DNA from: Diplonema papillatum
Taxonomy: Eukaryota > Euglenozoa > Diplonemea > Diplonemida > Diplonemidae
Length of the DNA: 64,000 nucleotides
NCBI GenBank assembly: GCA_030068145.1
Contig: JAPJBO010000254.1
Location: forward strand, 124,001 to 188,000
Direction of reading: 5' to 3'
Every line of letters starts with the position of its first letter. The stretch's first letter is position 1. Below, piece after piece: positions 1 through 11,080 of the stretch. The notes below the pieces were generated by a model. That model made no database searches and was not told where the DNA came from. It worked only from the letters and a program-made list of their open reading frames with translations. Both the position numbers and the translations under genes were made by a program.

Positions 1-1386
1 CGGAAAAATAGTTTTTGAAAAAAAACTGACCGGCTGATCGTCAGCCGGCTGATTTTTTGGAAGGTCTGCCGAATCAGAAGGGGTTTTGCGACAACATCTT
101 GCCGGGTGCATCAAGCTGATTCCGCTCCATGGGCGGCTTGCACTGTTGAAAATCGGCTGATTTTGTGCGAGTCTGCCGGTAAAAAAAGGGCTCGAAGTTT
201 AATCAGCCGGCAAGCCGGCAGATAACGCGCACACTGGAGTCCAGTAACTGGACACAGTGCCCGTCCGACACACCCGAAAAAAAAGGTCGAAAGACACCAA
301 ACTGTACGTCCATTCGGGATCGTCGGAAACACAAAAAAAACTGGAGTTTTATGTCAGCTAAATCCGACCAAAGCCTTCGTGGGCTTCGCAATTCGACACA
401 AACAGGAGTAATTCTCGTTCCAGTTTGCGAAACGTAGCAGCGCGCAGAGCGCCGCGTACGCGGATGTCTCGCCTGACGGCTCGCGTCCCAATGCAGCTAA
501 AGGAGGTGAAACCAGTTGGCAGGAGCCTCTGTTTGGGAGAATGGGAGTCGGTCACAAAACATAGGTTACATTGACATGAGCCTCTCAAGAGAATTTAACC
601 ACAGACTCAAACCCGCAAAAGGCGAGTGCGGCGCCCGCATTTCTTAGCTTCCTCTAGCTCCAGTCCTTTCTGAGGCTGGACTTTGCCGACTTACCTCGGG
701 CTTATTTTGGACCGGCCGCGTTGCTGCCCTCAAACCACGTACTCGTGTGCTTGCTAACAAGAAAGGGAAACGGCAAACCAAGCTAGACCACTAGGCTGCA
801 CTACTTGTGCCACGAAAGATACAAATCCCGACACCACGCCGTATAAAGAACACGAAAGTCGCCCGAACAATACAGTTTTTCGGGGGGAGAGTCGCACACA
901 CACGAAGTGTCAAGGACCCAACACATGCACTACACTACCCATCCGGCAGGTGTTTCCACTAGGTTGGGGGGCCAAGCTACTTCTCAGAAAAACACCCCCG
1001 ATCTCTAAGTGAACTTGCACTCTAAAAAAAAAGTGTCTCGTGCGATTTGACCTGTACGCGTTCGCGCGCGCAGGTTAAACCGCTGTCAACGTTCCTTTTT
1101 AGCTGTAACAAGTATGCTTTCTGAGGAAGCAGTTACTGGTTATAAAATCGCGAAAAAAAAAAAAGCAAAGAATGGAGGAACCGTCAGGAATCATAGGATA
1201 CAAGCAAAGCAAGATATTTGCTTCAGCCAAGGGGATGTTGTTCGCTTTTGCCGCATTTTTTGTTGCCTTCGTCGGCCTTTTCTTTGTTTATTTACAGCGT
1301 TGCGACGTTTCTATCCACATCAGCAAACATTGATCCCTTTTGACGCGCCTTCGCTTTGGAAGCGCAATGTCGTATGACCCCTATAT
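1..1386. other. gene-poor flank
   Basis: I see no supported gene here. Short open frames exist on both strands but have no recognisable domain and are broken up by homopolymer runs. At 283-345 lies one copy of a dispersed repeat (GGTCGAAAGACACCAA followed by a CCATTCGGGATCG block), also found near 24990, 41400, 42150, 42905, 43680 and 55780. Confidence 0.5.
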
Positions 1387-1719
1387 CATGCAGGGTCAAA
1401 ACCTTGTGTCTTTTTAACATGCAGGGTCAAAACCTTGTGTCTTTTTAACATGCAGGGTCAAAACCTTGTGTCTTTTTAACATGCAGGGTCAAAACCTTGT
1501 GTCTTTTTAACATGCAGGGTCAAAACCTTGTGTCTTTTTAACATGCAGGGTCAAAACCTTGTGTCTTTTTAACATGCAGGGTCAAAACCTTGTGTCTTTT
1601 TAACATGCAGGGTCAAAACCTTGTGTCTTTTTAACATGCAGGGTCAAAACCTTGTGTCTTTTTAACATGCAGGGTCAAAACCTTGTGTCTTTTTAACATG
1701 CAGGGTCAAAACCTTGTGC
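1387..1719. repeat. 31-bp minisatellite, about 10.7 copies
   Basis: Head-to-tail array of a 31-bp unit that starts CATGCAGGGTCAAAACCTTG and ends in a T-rich stretch. Ten full units look identical by eye; the eleventh is cut short. Units abut without spacers, so this is not a CRISPR array. Such homogeneity suggests recent expansion or ongoing homogenisation. Confidence 0.95.
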
Positions 1720-2582
1720 ATGATAAATCCATGCCCCCCTTCCGTACATGGTCAATAGTACATTTGTACGTCGTGGTCCGCCACACAAAGCAAGGAAGAC
1801 CCTGACGGCGTCGACGAAGGTGCTTCAAAATCCCGGATTCTCAAGCGAACGCTCACCCTACACCAATCATTCGTTTGTGAAGGAGCGGTGACGGTCAGTG
1901 AACTGCAGAAAAACAAACATGTGCACGTGACTGGAACTGAAAAAAATCACAGCAACCTTGCTCACACCCCCTAGAACGAATCCATTTGCCGAAGCAACCG
2001 GAGACTCTAACAGCACACCGGCCCTTCTCATCTCAGAAAATACGCTTGAGAAAAAATCCATTCACAACGAAACAAGTAACAGAATAATCCAAAAGAAACA
2101 GTCCGCAAAAACTACGCATTTCTTTTATAACGATCCCGATGAATTCGAGAAAAAAGAAATGACACTCAGCTTCAAAAAAAGAAGACTCTGAAACGCTGTA
2201 CCTTCGAATCAGGGGTTAAGTTAGGACCGGTTTCCCGGGTTTGGAGAAATGAAAAAAGTGAGAGTTCGCCAGCTCGGAACTGGCTTGCACACGTCCTTGA
2301 ACTGCTCCAATGCGCCTGTTCGTTCTGCACCGCTGCTGCTGCACCGCTGCACCGAAGAGAGCTACTGGATCTACCTGCAAAACCCCGGAAACCCCAGTCC
2401 CGGACATGGCTAGCCGCTGCTCATAATGAAAGTGGACACCAAAGAAACAACCCACACCCACATAGCCCTTGACCTATTCTCAAACTTTAAATGGGCGTGA
2501 GCTCGGGGTTACTTCATTGAACCCTGACGTAGAATCCTGGTTCTAAGTGGGCCACTTCTGGTAAGCAGGACTGGCAAAACCC
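1720..2582. other. intergenic, no gene seen
   Basis: Nothing coding is supported. A decayed copy of the dispersed GGAGACTTTAAAACCCCGG-type motif lies near 1825-1860. The rest is A-rich without recognisable structure. Confidence 0.4.
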
Positions 2583-2830
2583 GGTACCAAGAAGACAGAC
2601 AAACACCTACTGCGGCACCATACTGAGGAGGGCCTACCGTAAGTAAGGTATGTGGACAATGGCCGAAACCACCAATGGCCAACGACCAAGGTACCCACCG
2701 ATCCTCTTAACTCGTGTAACCACCACTCTTACGACACTCAGAGCACAAATAATATCTTCCCATAACGACGAAGGTCACCCGGAGACTTTAAAACCCCGGA
2801 GTTTCAAGCGAACTTTCACTCTAAGAAAGT
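2583..2830 (+). repeat. ~240-bp dispersed repeat, copy 1
   Basis: This block matches 23544-23783 base for base apart from scattered differences. It runs from GGTACCAAGAAGACAGACA to the sequence encoding SPGDFKTPEFQANFHSKK. The end is therefore a fragment of the dispersed small-protein family described at 30959-31321. An open frame beginning at 2650 is conserved in the other copy, but the functional frame, if any, is unclear. Confidence 0.85.
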
Positions 2831-2987
2831 GCTGCAGCCCACGAGTTAAAGGTCGGGCGTGAGCGTTCAATGCAAAGCGAAAGACCAACCTTGTCGTTGT
2901 ATTGCCTCCATCCTCCATCCTCCATCGAAATACGCACCGAGCGGCCCCTCTTTTTTTTTTTTGTTGAAAGTATGCTAATACTGCAGG

Positions 2988-3148
2988 GAATAGTTGACTA
3001 GACCTCTTGAGTTTGTGCTAACCACGAATTGGGGAGTCGGGAGAACCTACAAAGCCAAAAGCAGGACCGACCCCCCCGTTCGTGAGAGAAAGCGAAGAAT
3101 AAAATCACCTTTTTTCCATCTTTGTCAAGAGCTGCAACTCAACTATTC
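2988..3148. mobile_element. short inverted-repeat element (MITE-like), copy 1
   Basis: Ends are GAATAGTTGA on the left and its inverse TCAACTATTC on the right. A second copy lies at 3211-3346 with the same interior (CTAGACCTCTTGA, then CTAACCACGAATTGGGGAG). Both are preceded by AATACTGCAGG. There is no coding capacity. The superfamily is not assignable from ends this short. Confidence 0.6.
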
Positions 3149-3210
3149 TCCACCTCTCTCTTCTGTCGTACCTTCTCGCCCCACCTCTACCCCTTCCCCA
3201 ATACTGCAGG

Positions 3211-3346
3211 GAATAGTTGACTAGACCTCTTGATTTTGTGCTAACCACGAATTGGGGAGTCGGACCCCCCCGTTCGTGAGAAAAAGCGAAGAATAAAAAC
3301 ACCTTTTTTCCATCTATCTCTGTGAAGAGCTGCAACTCAACTATTC
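3211..3346. mobile_element. short inverted-repeat element (MITE-like), copy 2
   Basis: Second copy of the element at 2988-3148. It lacks about 25 interior bases but has identical terminal decamers. The two copies lie in the same orientation 60 bp apart, so tandem duplication is as likely as two insertions. Confidence 0.6.
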
Positions 3347-3348
3347 GA

Positions 3349-4235
3349 TGGTGAAAGTGAATAATGTTGTCGACAACGAAAAGCAAAAGAATAAACCAAA
3401 ACCTACGCAATTCTTCTCAATAGCACATCTGTACTGACGGGAACATTTCCGGAACAACGGTTGCACATGAAAGAGAAAAACTTTCACTTTGAAAAAGTGA
3501 AAGTTATTTTCACCACCTTAGGTCAGTTGATGCTGATCGTCCGCTGTTATCAGTGCAAGCCCCAACTCCGGAAATGTTCCTTCCCGACTGAAGACGACTG
3601 AAAGCATAGACACAAAGATAGCTCAAAGCATCTGCAGAATAACACGAAAAGCCTCCAGGCAAAACCCCGTTTTCACATTTCTTCGAAGTTCGTTTCTTCC
3701 TTCCTTCCGTAGCGAATTTCGTTTTCTCCTTTTCCTTTGACTTCGTGTATCCCATTTCTTTTCTTCTCTTTGCATCCTTGAGCTCAAGCCGCAGAAGACG
3801 GAGTGAAAGCGAGCCCCGGCTGATAGACTGCGATAAGACTGCAATAGCCAGCAGCAGGCAGTTTGATGCACTTTCAGGAAATAGGGGTAGTTAGATACAC
3901 AGCGGGCCCCGCCTTGTTTCACGTAATCCAGCTTCCGAGGCTGGACCACGACCATGTGGAACCCGGGGATGCCAAAATGCCGGTTCTCGCGCGCGGCTGT
4001 TTGTTGCATCGGGGCACGTTCTGCCCCTCCTCCTTTGATGCACACTGTTTCTACTTTGCCAGCCTCCCCCCCCCCCCTTGTTCGCGTGCGCGGGGCGACG
4101 GTTCCAGGCACTCAGACACCCACAGGCACCACAGAGCCCCAAAACCGGGGGTTTGGCTGAAACTGGCTTTTTGCTCGGTCAGACAAAGAGCTAAAGTCCC
4201 CTGGACAACTTACAAGTAAAAAAAAAAAAAAAAAA
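3349..4235. other. intergenic, no gene seen
   Basis: Open frames of up to 162 codons on both strands overlap each other in several frames and show no domain, so I do not accept them. A poly(A) run at about 4218-4236 precedes the SINE-like units. Confidence 0.4.
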
Positions 4236-4236
4236 A

Positions 4237-4455
4237 TGCTGACCCAAACAACTTCCGCCGGTAGAGAAACCTTGCCTAAAGAAATCAACTGCCTTCGGGT
4301 AGTCTGACACTAGTCTGACACTAGTTGTCGTCGGAATAAAAAAAAAAATTATCTAGGACCCAAGCAAACACTGGACGGGGGAGACCCTGCCTGAAGGAAT
4401 CAACCACCCCCGGGTGGGCTAGTCTGACACAAGTTGTCAACGGGGAAAAAAAAAT
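4237..4455 (+). repeat. SINE-like short units with A-tails (two in tandem)
   Basis: Two ~95-bp units (4237-4350 and 4356-4455) share the layout GACCCAAACAA, then CTTGCCTAAAGAAATCAACTG, then GTCTGACAC, then TTGTCGTCGG, then an A-run. The same unit occurs twice at 23800-24017, and isolated tails occur near 8535-8560 and 52122-52168. The A-tails and short size suggest a retroposed element. No pol III A and B boxes were recognised, so SINE is an inference. Confidence 0.55.
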
Positions 4456-5732
4456 AATAGTAATAATAATACTCCTCACAGCCTCAATGGTCAACCGGAG
4501 ACCCTAAAACACCGAACCTCTAAACCACAATAAACGCTAATAAAGCAAACCCCTACGCGTTCTTTTTTGAGCCGGTGCGTTGTCTAACCCCGAGCATCCG
4601 CTGTCCAAACAACCGAGTTTTCACGCCACACAGCAGGCCCTGTGCGGTGTTGTTGTGCCGAGGCAAACGGGTGGGCAGCGACCCTACCTAATTTATTTTG
4701 CGGTAGGGTACCACAGGTAGGAGCAGGCCTCGCTTGCCTGCCCCTACCTGGCAGTTTTTTTTTTTTGTCCTCGTGTCACGGTGTTGTACCTGATCGCTGT
4801 ACACGGGGCACCCAGTGACACCAGGGCGCAACGTGGACGAAACAGGCATTGATAAATGAGCCCCCGCGTCCTCTCCGCGGCACGGGTCTCGGCTGAACCC
4901 CAACTCGGAAGAACCTTTACCCCCCCTCCCCCTTTTGTGACGCCACACTTTGAGCAGTATTAGGATCCACAATTCACCCGTCAGCGAGCACCAACTCTCC
5001 TTTTGCTCATCCCCCACCCCATTCCCATTGAGTGAAAGAGTGAAAGAGTACGTACAGCAGTGGGTCGAGAATAGAACGAGTGTAAAAGAATGGAGGTAGC
5101 ACAAAGCTGGCTGGCAGAAAAAAAAAGAAGCATGCAAAAACATGATTCAAGGAAGACAAAAACGAACGGAACGAACGCAAAATCAGAACAAAATCCCCAT
5201 TCCTCGAAGAAGACTCTGCACAAGCCACGCGTGGCGGCGCCACTCGCGGTGCGCCTGGCACCGAAGAGTAAGGTACCGGCGGCACCCCATCACCGGCCAC
5301 TGGAACGCACACCTTGTGGGAGGACGCTCGCTTTACTGTCTCCAGTCGGCCCTGCCCAATAATAGCCGCCCGCAATGGAAAGTTAGCGAGCACATTCAAC
5401 CTTTCGACCCGAAACTTCCGAAACCCCCATTGGCAAGCAACGCAACACAAAAAGTCTTCCTCGGGGGTACGCGTCGGGGGTCTCTGAAAGGGCGCAGTCC
5501 TACTGGGGACACACTCAGTAGGACTTCTCTCATGAACCGCGCTCCAGCAACAGTTAGTCAACTGGCTCGTTACTGTCGAACACACTGAAACGACTCCAGA
5601 CTCCGGACCGACAAGGCCGCTGAGTGGCAGCACAAAGGCAAAGGAAGCGATCTCGCGAAGAATGACTTAAAATAATAGACAATAAATAAAAAAAGGACTA
5701 CAAACACCCCCCGAAGTCCTCGCACATTTCTG
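4456..5732. other. intergenic, no gene seen
   Basis: Several overlapping open frames (for example 5007-5633 on the minus strand) lack any recognisable domain and conflict with one another. I find no supported feature in this stretch. Confidence 0.4.

Positions 5733-5771
<39 letters not shown>
5733..5771. repeat. poly(T) tract
   Basis: An almost uninterrupted run of about 39 T residues. It directly precedes a copy of the dispersed SPGDFKTPEFQANFHSKK-coding motif (5795-5855). Confidence 0.9.
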
Positions 5772-5772
<1 letters not shown>

Positions 5773-5794
5773 GGAGATAAACCATTCGAAGAAC

Positions 5795-6600
5795 GGTCAC
5801 CCCGGAGACTTGAAAACCCCGGATTCTCAAGCGAACTCTTTTCACTCTATGAGAAGCACCTTCTCACCGTTTTCTACTCTTTCGACCCTCATCCTTACCC
5901 AAGCCTCTACGGTCAACCGGAGGCTTTAAAAAATACCGACCATTGTAATCCACGAATGGCGCTAAAAAGTGGAGGTCCCCGTCCCTCGTCGACCCATGCC
6001 TTATATGAGGAGCCTTTCACCGCCGTCCGCCTTCCACACCCCCACAAGCCGGATTCACATCGCTGCTCTGTCTGCAAACTTCCAGGCTCGCTGATCTGCC
6101 TTACGGCCTAAGTGTCCGTGGCTTTACCGACCGAAGCACGGTGCAGATATGACGCAGTTCGGTGTTGAGCACATACTGTCCCGAGCACATTCTTGCAAGC
6201 TTTTCTTACCACCTCCCGTGTCCCAGAAAAAAAAATGAAGATCTGGTTTGCAATTGTTTCGCCCCCATCGTCTAACCTCCTTCGAAAAATGAGTTCAGGG
6301 TGGGTCCCTCCGAAGTGCTTTTTCTTTCCCACTCTTTTTTCGTTACATCTCGGTGTAATCTCGTTTTCTACGGAAGGATAATATTATGAAAACAAGAATC
6401 TTCCCATATTGACGAAGGTCACCCGGAGACTTTAAAACCCCGGAGTTTCAAGCGAACTTTTCACTCTGAAAAAAACGCTGGAAACGTAGACCGGCATATT
6501 CACACCTGTGCACTATGCTAAGGTATCACTCGAGATGCCCTTTCGACGACACCTGGAGACTTAAAAGCCTCAGACCATCAAGCGAACTGTCTCTCTCCAA
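5795..6600 (+). repeat. three fragments of the dispersed small-protein family
   Basis: Copies of the block that elsewhere encodes SPGDFKTPEFQANFHSKK lie at about 5797-5855, 6410-6475 and 6545-6600. The first reads in frame as HPGDLKTPDSQANSFHS. The second keeps SPGDFKTPEFQANF and then leaves frame. The third is more decayed. At 6112-6200 there is also a copy of a different dispersed repeat (GTCCGTGGCTT ... GCAGATATGACGCAG ... GTTGAGCACAT). Confidence 0.65.
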
Positions 6601-6708
6601 AACGGAGTACGTCTTCGTTTTTGGGGGCCAGAAAGCGGGTTACACCACTGCAAGTTTTTCCTCTTTACTTTGATCATAGGTGTCGCGGCAAGTTTTGGCC
6701 GCCGCTGC

Positions 6709-7020
6709 TTAACAAGTGCTCGCCTGCCTTCATGGCACTTGCACCTTACAGCACTCAATGCTTAACAAAATAAGTGCATGCTAATCCATGTGGTCATGTA
6801 CTCAAAAGAACTCAATGCTTAACAAGTGCTTGCCTGCCCTCATGGCACTTGCACCTTGCAGCACTCAATGCTTAACAGGTGCTCGCCTGCCCTCATGGCA
6901 CTTGCACCTTACAGCACTCAATGCTTAACAAAATAAGTGCATGCTAATCCATGTGGTTCATGTACTCAAAAGAACTCAATGCTTAACAAAATTTGACTTG
7001 GGCGGCTTTGGATTTACATC
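6709..7020. repeat. imperfect tandem repeat with CACTCAATGCTTAACA motif
   Basis: A block beginning AACAAGTGCTCGCCTGCC and ending CACTCAATGCTTAACA occurs at about 6709, 6810 and 6869. The longer block AAGTGCATGCTAATCCATGTGG followed by TACTCAAAAGAACTCAATGC occurs at 6772 and 6945. A diverged copy of the latter lies at 61558-61610. Confidence 0.75.
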
Positions 7021-7789
7021 TGAATGACACCTCAATACAACACAAAAAAAATGGTTGTCGACAACTATCAAGGAAAAGAATAAAACAAAACTACGCATTT
7101 CTTCGCTCAGTCCGGTAAGACCGTGCCGCGTCAACAAAAAAGCACGAACCAGCCATTATCGCACGCGCCCGCCAAGAGAAAAAGGCCACGTGTTTGCTGG
7201 CTGCAAGGAAGCTTTGTTGAAAGCGTGCCCGCCATCCTGCCGGAAACCTACTTTCAACACCCACATCACAATACGAATCCTACGCAGTTCTATTTTTTTT
7301 TTGTATTTTCTGAGGGTATTTTCCAAACACCAGTTGAAGGCCAAACCCGTGGTGAAAAAAAAAAAAAAATTGATTTGGCGACTTTTTCTATCGACTGCAC
7401 GTGTCACTTGCAGTGTGGTGTGGGCCAGTCAGAACATGCTTGTGCCTGTCTGAGTTTGGTCTGCGTTCTCGTGGCTCGCTCCCACGACACTGGAAACCCC
7501 GAACCTAGAACACTAACAGTACCCACTCCGACAGAAAAGTCCGCTGCTAAGTTGGGGTCCCCCATTTCTTGCCATGTGGTCGACCCGAGCAGTAGTGCGT
7601 TCCAGCCCCGGAGACGCCCGGAAGAGCCTCGGCCCCGCAGGGCTGCCGATACTCAGTTCCGGGGCAGTACATGCACAGGGGTGTTTGACACATGCAGTAG
7701 GGCTTCTCCTACGAAGTACGCCCAGCAATCGTCGAACACACAGTGACCACTCCGGCTTTTCCTCTTTTTTACGGTAACAACCGCGGTTG
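7021..7789. other. intergenic, no gene seen
   Basis: Overlapping open frames on both strands (including one of 207 codons) contain homopolymer-derived stretches such as poly-Phe or poly-Lys and no domain. I see no supported feature. Confidence 0.4.
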
Positions 7790-8227
7790 ATTATCAAAAA
7801 GTGACGGTTGGCAGCGTACTGTGGAAATTACCATACAGGTGATAGCACATACGCACACACAAAAATGCCGGCTGTACCATCACGTGAGGACATGGACCTC
7901 ACCGATGTCGATTGGGATGCGATCCCGGTGGCCGAGTTCCCGCCTAACGCAAGGCCGGTGGCAGGACATTCGAGATGCGTGTTCTTCCCTTCGTGTGACA
8001 GCACACACGATCCTAACCGCGGCAATCGATGTGCCCGCTGTGGAGCCATCGGCCTAGCCCACTGCCTAAAAACTAGGCTGCGCACTAAAGAGAATCAGTC
8101 TCGGTTCGCTCTTCCGGAGAACCCCAATCAACCTTGGGTTTGTCCTGTCTGTTCTTGGCTGGTCCACAATTTCAATTTTGCCAAGAACAAAAAAAAAAAA
8201 AAAAAAAGAAAAACAAGACCGGTTTGA
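7790..8227 (+). CDS. dispersed-family small Cys-pair protein, open copy A
   Basis: An ATG at 7865 opens 120 codons ending at 8227. An in-frame ATG at 7808 would add 19 residues, but 7865 aligns with the start of the related frame at 30959. Residues 1-25 (MPAVPSREDMDLTDVDWDAI) match that frame's MAIPTRDDLDLSVVKWKDVP. Later come CVFFPSC, CARC and CPVC pairs, which suggest zinc binding. The leader GACGGTTGGCAGCGTACTGT precedes the frame, as in the other copy. The C-terminus runs into an A-rich stretch encoding poly-Lys, which may be a 3' tail read as protein. Function is unknown; it could be a gene of a mobile element. Expression is not demonstrated. Confidence 0.45.
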
Positions 8228-8334
8228 TTGTCGGCAACACAACCCGATCGATGGCAGCATACTGTCCTCGATTATGGAAACAAATTGGAGAAAATCGCGC
8301 GCAAACACTCTAAACAAAGGGGACCGTCCGTGAA

Positions 8335-8500
8335 CATGCTCGCCGTTCATTGCGATGACATCGATCCTTCTAACACGAAGTGGAAGGACGTTGCCGCTGC
8401 TGAGTTGCCCGCATCACGCCAGACGTCACCCGGAGACTTTTTGCCCTGGAGTCACTTTAAAGAGTGCCCATCATATCAAACCCATGCAACTTCCGGACGG
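8335..8500 (+). pseudogene. dispersed-family fragment B
   Basis: An ATG at 8335 starts MLAVHCDDIDPSNTKWKDVAAAELP, resembling the N-terminus of the small-protein family. It is followed closely by TSPGDF from the family core. The frame then leaves the family pattern, so this copy looks internally deleted. The same strand carries copy A just upstream, making a head-to-tail pair. Confidence 0.5.
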
Positions 8501-8836
8501 TTGCGACCCTGCCAAGAAGGTACCGTCCGCCTAGTTGTCTGACACGAGCTGTCGACGGGGGCGGGAGTGGGGCGGGGAAGGAGCCCGAAAAAACAGGCAT
8601 CGGAGCGACGTAAATCGTCGACCGCAAAAAAGAAAAAAAGCACAACATTCAAGAGACTCCAAAGAATGCTGCTGTTGTTCGTTCAACAGCTTGCTCACCG
8701 GGGCGCGAACGGCGCACCCTGCACGACGCACTTGTGATGGGAACATCAAGGTTTCGCATGTTACGTTGAGAACGTGTCACACAACATTGGCGGTATCCAA
8801 CAGGCCTGTACTCAAGTCCTACGAGAGCCTCTTTTT

Positions 8837-8960
8837 GTATAAGCACCTGCTTTGTAGGAAATACTTGAGGCGGCTGCCAGTTGCGAAACCACAAATGTAT
8901 TGTAGTGTGGTACTCATCAGCATGCCGATGACTCCCCACTATCGCAAAAATATTCCAATT
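8837..8960 (-). repeat. reverse copy of the family's 3' region
   Basis: Read on the minus strand, this contains GAGTACCACACTAC, then a stretch equivalent to TTTCGCAACTGGCAG and CTTGAGG/CTCAAGTATTTCCTAC, ending GCAGGTGCTTATAC. The same blocks lie in plus orientation within the kinesin intron (31340-31382 and 32018-32082). It therefore marks an inverted fragment of the same element. Confidence 0.55.
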
Positions 8961-9119
8961 TCAAAGGCACCAACCACAGGTAACTGGGGTTGTTAGTGGC
9001 AGGTAAGCCTTCAACAAAATCTCGAGTGAAGGTTAATACCCACCCCTCATTTATCTTGTGGTACATGCTTTTGACATGTGAAACCTCTGAACAAGTCGTG
9101 TCTTTAAAAATCATTTTCT

Positions 9120-9600
9120 CCAGTGGTGCAAGCATCACACGCCCTTAAAAATCAGCAAACTTTTACCCACCCTCCATCTCTCCAACGCTTTCCTCCAACT
9201 CAATACTCTGTGACGCTCGACATTTCATCCACCCCCATCAAGACGGGTGCTTCCTTCGTGCCTGCGTCCCGACGACGTCGCTCACTTCCGACCGGCGGGT
9301 GGTCTCACACTCGCTGTCGTTGGGGGAACGCAAGGTCGGTTTGCAGTCCAGTCATGACGCAAGCCCATCCATCTTCCTACCCGTTGCTGTTACTTCATCC
9401 GCATCCTCATCCAAACCCTTATCGTGCTCTGAGAAGCCAGGTGAAACGCGAACCTCGCAAATTCAAGCAAGGAGGGCCGGCGGTAGCCTTGCCACCGCAA
9501 GACCCCCCCCCTTCACTAAATCCGCGGTTAAATAAGCTGGCCTCAGTGGTGCAAGCACCACGTGCTCTTCAAACCCAAGAAACATTTCCCCCCCGTCCGC
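9120..9600 (+). repeat. CAGTGGTGCAAGCACCAC repeat copies
   Basis: The block CAGTGGTGCAAGCA(T/C)CAC followed by GCTCTTCAAACCCAAGAAAC and a C-run occurs at about 9121 and 9546. Further copies lie at about 10240 and 14945. It has an internal palindrome (GGTGCAAGCACC). The adjacent 9160-9540 holds long open frames without a recognisable domain. Confidence 0.6.
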
Positions 9601-9790
9601 GTACTTCTCCCTTGCAACACCTTTCGAATGTGTCCTTCACTACGTGTGCTCGTTACGAACAACCGCCTGTCAAACCAGACTCACGCCGCTGTCCTCTCTG
9701 ATACAGGCCCCATGCACGGCTTTTTTGAAATCATGACCCATTCTACTTCCTGGTCTAAAATGGGCTAGCTGAGGCAAAAATATACATACC

Positions 9791-9989
9791 TACCGTAATT
9801 GGAATAATGTTGAACAGCTGGAACGGGTAAATGACAGACCGGGTAAAACCTGGGAAAGGTAGTCTGCGTGACTGGGTCCTGCAGCCTCCTATGACAGCGG
9901 CATCTCGGGGTCGAGCTGAGTATCAGCTCGACCCCTAGATGCCGCTGTCAGCAGGGTTTACCCGGTTCAACATTAATCCGATTACGGTA
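9791..9989. mobile_element. TIR element TACCGTAATTGG family, copy 1
   Basis: The 199-bp element begins TACCGTAATTGGAATAATG and ends in the inverse (CATTAATCCGATTACGGTA). Related copies lie at 23005-23335 and 54566-54863. All three share inner blocks (GGAACGGGTAAATG, CCGGGTAAAACCTGG). There is no coding capacity, so it is a non-autonomous DNA transposon. A TA target duplication as in Tc1/mariner is possible if the terminal TA is host DNA. Confidence 0.75.
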
Positions 9990-10100
9990 TATCCACAGAC
10001 ACTCAGGTTCCAAAGGCCGAAACCCGGTGCAGATTGGACACAGCTCGGCGTTGAGCACGTAACCATCCCAAGCACGCTTCTTGCAATCCCCCCCTTCTGA
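9990..10100 (+). repeat. GCAGACGGGACCAGTGCGG-type dispersed repeat
   Basis: The order CACTCAGGTTCC, CCGAAACCCGG, TGCAGATTGGACACAG, GGTGTTGAGCAC, CCATCCCAAGCACG, CTTGCAA is also seen at 6112-6200, 12826-12960, 22255-22400 and 53975-54065, with moderate divergence. It has no open frame in common and its class is unknown. Confidence 0.6.
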
Positions 10101-10380
10101 AGGCACTGCCTTTGGTTCGCTCACTGTTACTGGCGCGTGTTATCCCTTTGGATAACTTTCCGAGTGTTGTCGTTCGTCTCCCCTCCCCCCTCCTAGGGTC
10201 CCACAAGCCGGCGTTTGAAAGCGGTTTGAATTGCATGGGCTCCAGCGGTGCAAGCACCGCGTTTTTATACAAGAAGCAAACTTTCCCCCCAAGCTAAACG
10301 GAATGCCAATTTCCACTGCACCTTTCGCGATCCACATAGAAGCACGAAACCCTGTAGCGCCGGGCGCTACCACACGGTGA

Positions 10381-10499
10381 AGTCCAGCAACTCTTGCTCG
10401 AGTGTAACCAGACTCTCCAAAAGCGGGTGTGCCACACCTGGAATGTGGTCGCACCCGCACTTGAGGCCAGACTTTAGCTCGAGCAAAAGTTGCTGGAGT
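10381..10499. repeat. 119-bp imperfect hairpin
   Basis: The left arm AGTCCAGCAACTCTTGCTCG (10381-10400) is inverse to the right arm 10478-10499. Additional pairing occurs inside (AAGCGGGTGTG against CGCACCCGC). It could be a foldback element or structured RNA; nothing further supports either. Confidence 0.6.
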
Positions 10500-10911
10500 T
10501 CATGGTGCAGGGGAATCCCAGCCCTGGTGTTAACAATGCATTGTCGTACTCACGAATGAGCGGTTGAAAGCATGCTGCGTTCAGCAAACAAGTTGAACAG
10601 AACGCCGTCGATGCACGACAAGCCAGACCAAGAGCACTGCGCAAGTTCTTTTCGGTTGTTGCTGTGTGCGGCTTGTTCGTCCGGGTCGAACGCTGTCCAC
10701 ATGCGCGCCCACGGCCTTCTTATTCGTAGTCCGTCCCCCCTCCGCTTTCCCCCCCTTCGTCCCGCGCGGGGTGCTAAGCAAGGAGTGCGGGCATTCGCGC
10801 GTCTCTCTCACGGACGTGAACGCGGAGGTGGCACTCAGAAGGCAGCGCGGTTCTGCGTGGACGGCGAGCGATCTTCCTGCGCAACGATTTTTTTTTTTTT
10901 TTTTTTTTTTT

Positions 10912-11080
10912 TTTTAGTACTAACAATCTTGTGGGTTGCCCTTCAATGTATTGTGCAGGCTAAAAAGACGTAGGCAGCGTGTTTTGGGGGTTGATCAGAA
11001 TTCCTTACCTGAATACACACAGGGTAAATACAAGTGGGAAAATGATCAACCGGCACGCACAAGAAAAACGAAGTGCCTGT
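10912..11080 (+). repeat. dispersed repeat shared with 22036-22190, copy 1
   Basis: The two blocks share TAGTACTAACAATCTTG, CCTTCAATGTATTGTGCAGG, AAAAGACGTAGGCAGCGTG and ATACAAGTGGG, then GATCAACCGGCACGC, in the same order with about one difference in eight bases by eye. Copy 1 is preceded by a run of some 26 T. Class unknown. Confidence 0.75.

Noticed and set aside
1387-1719. CRISPR array
   Set aside because: Repeats abut without unique spacers, and no cas gene or prokaryotic context is present.
7055-7746. Overlapping frames of 132 and 207 codons
   Set aside because: No domain, homopolymer-derived residues, and three frames open at once.
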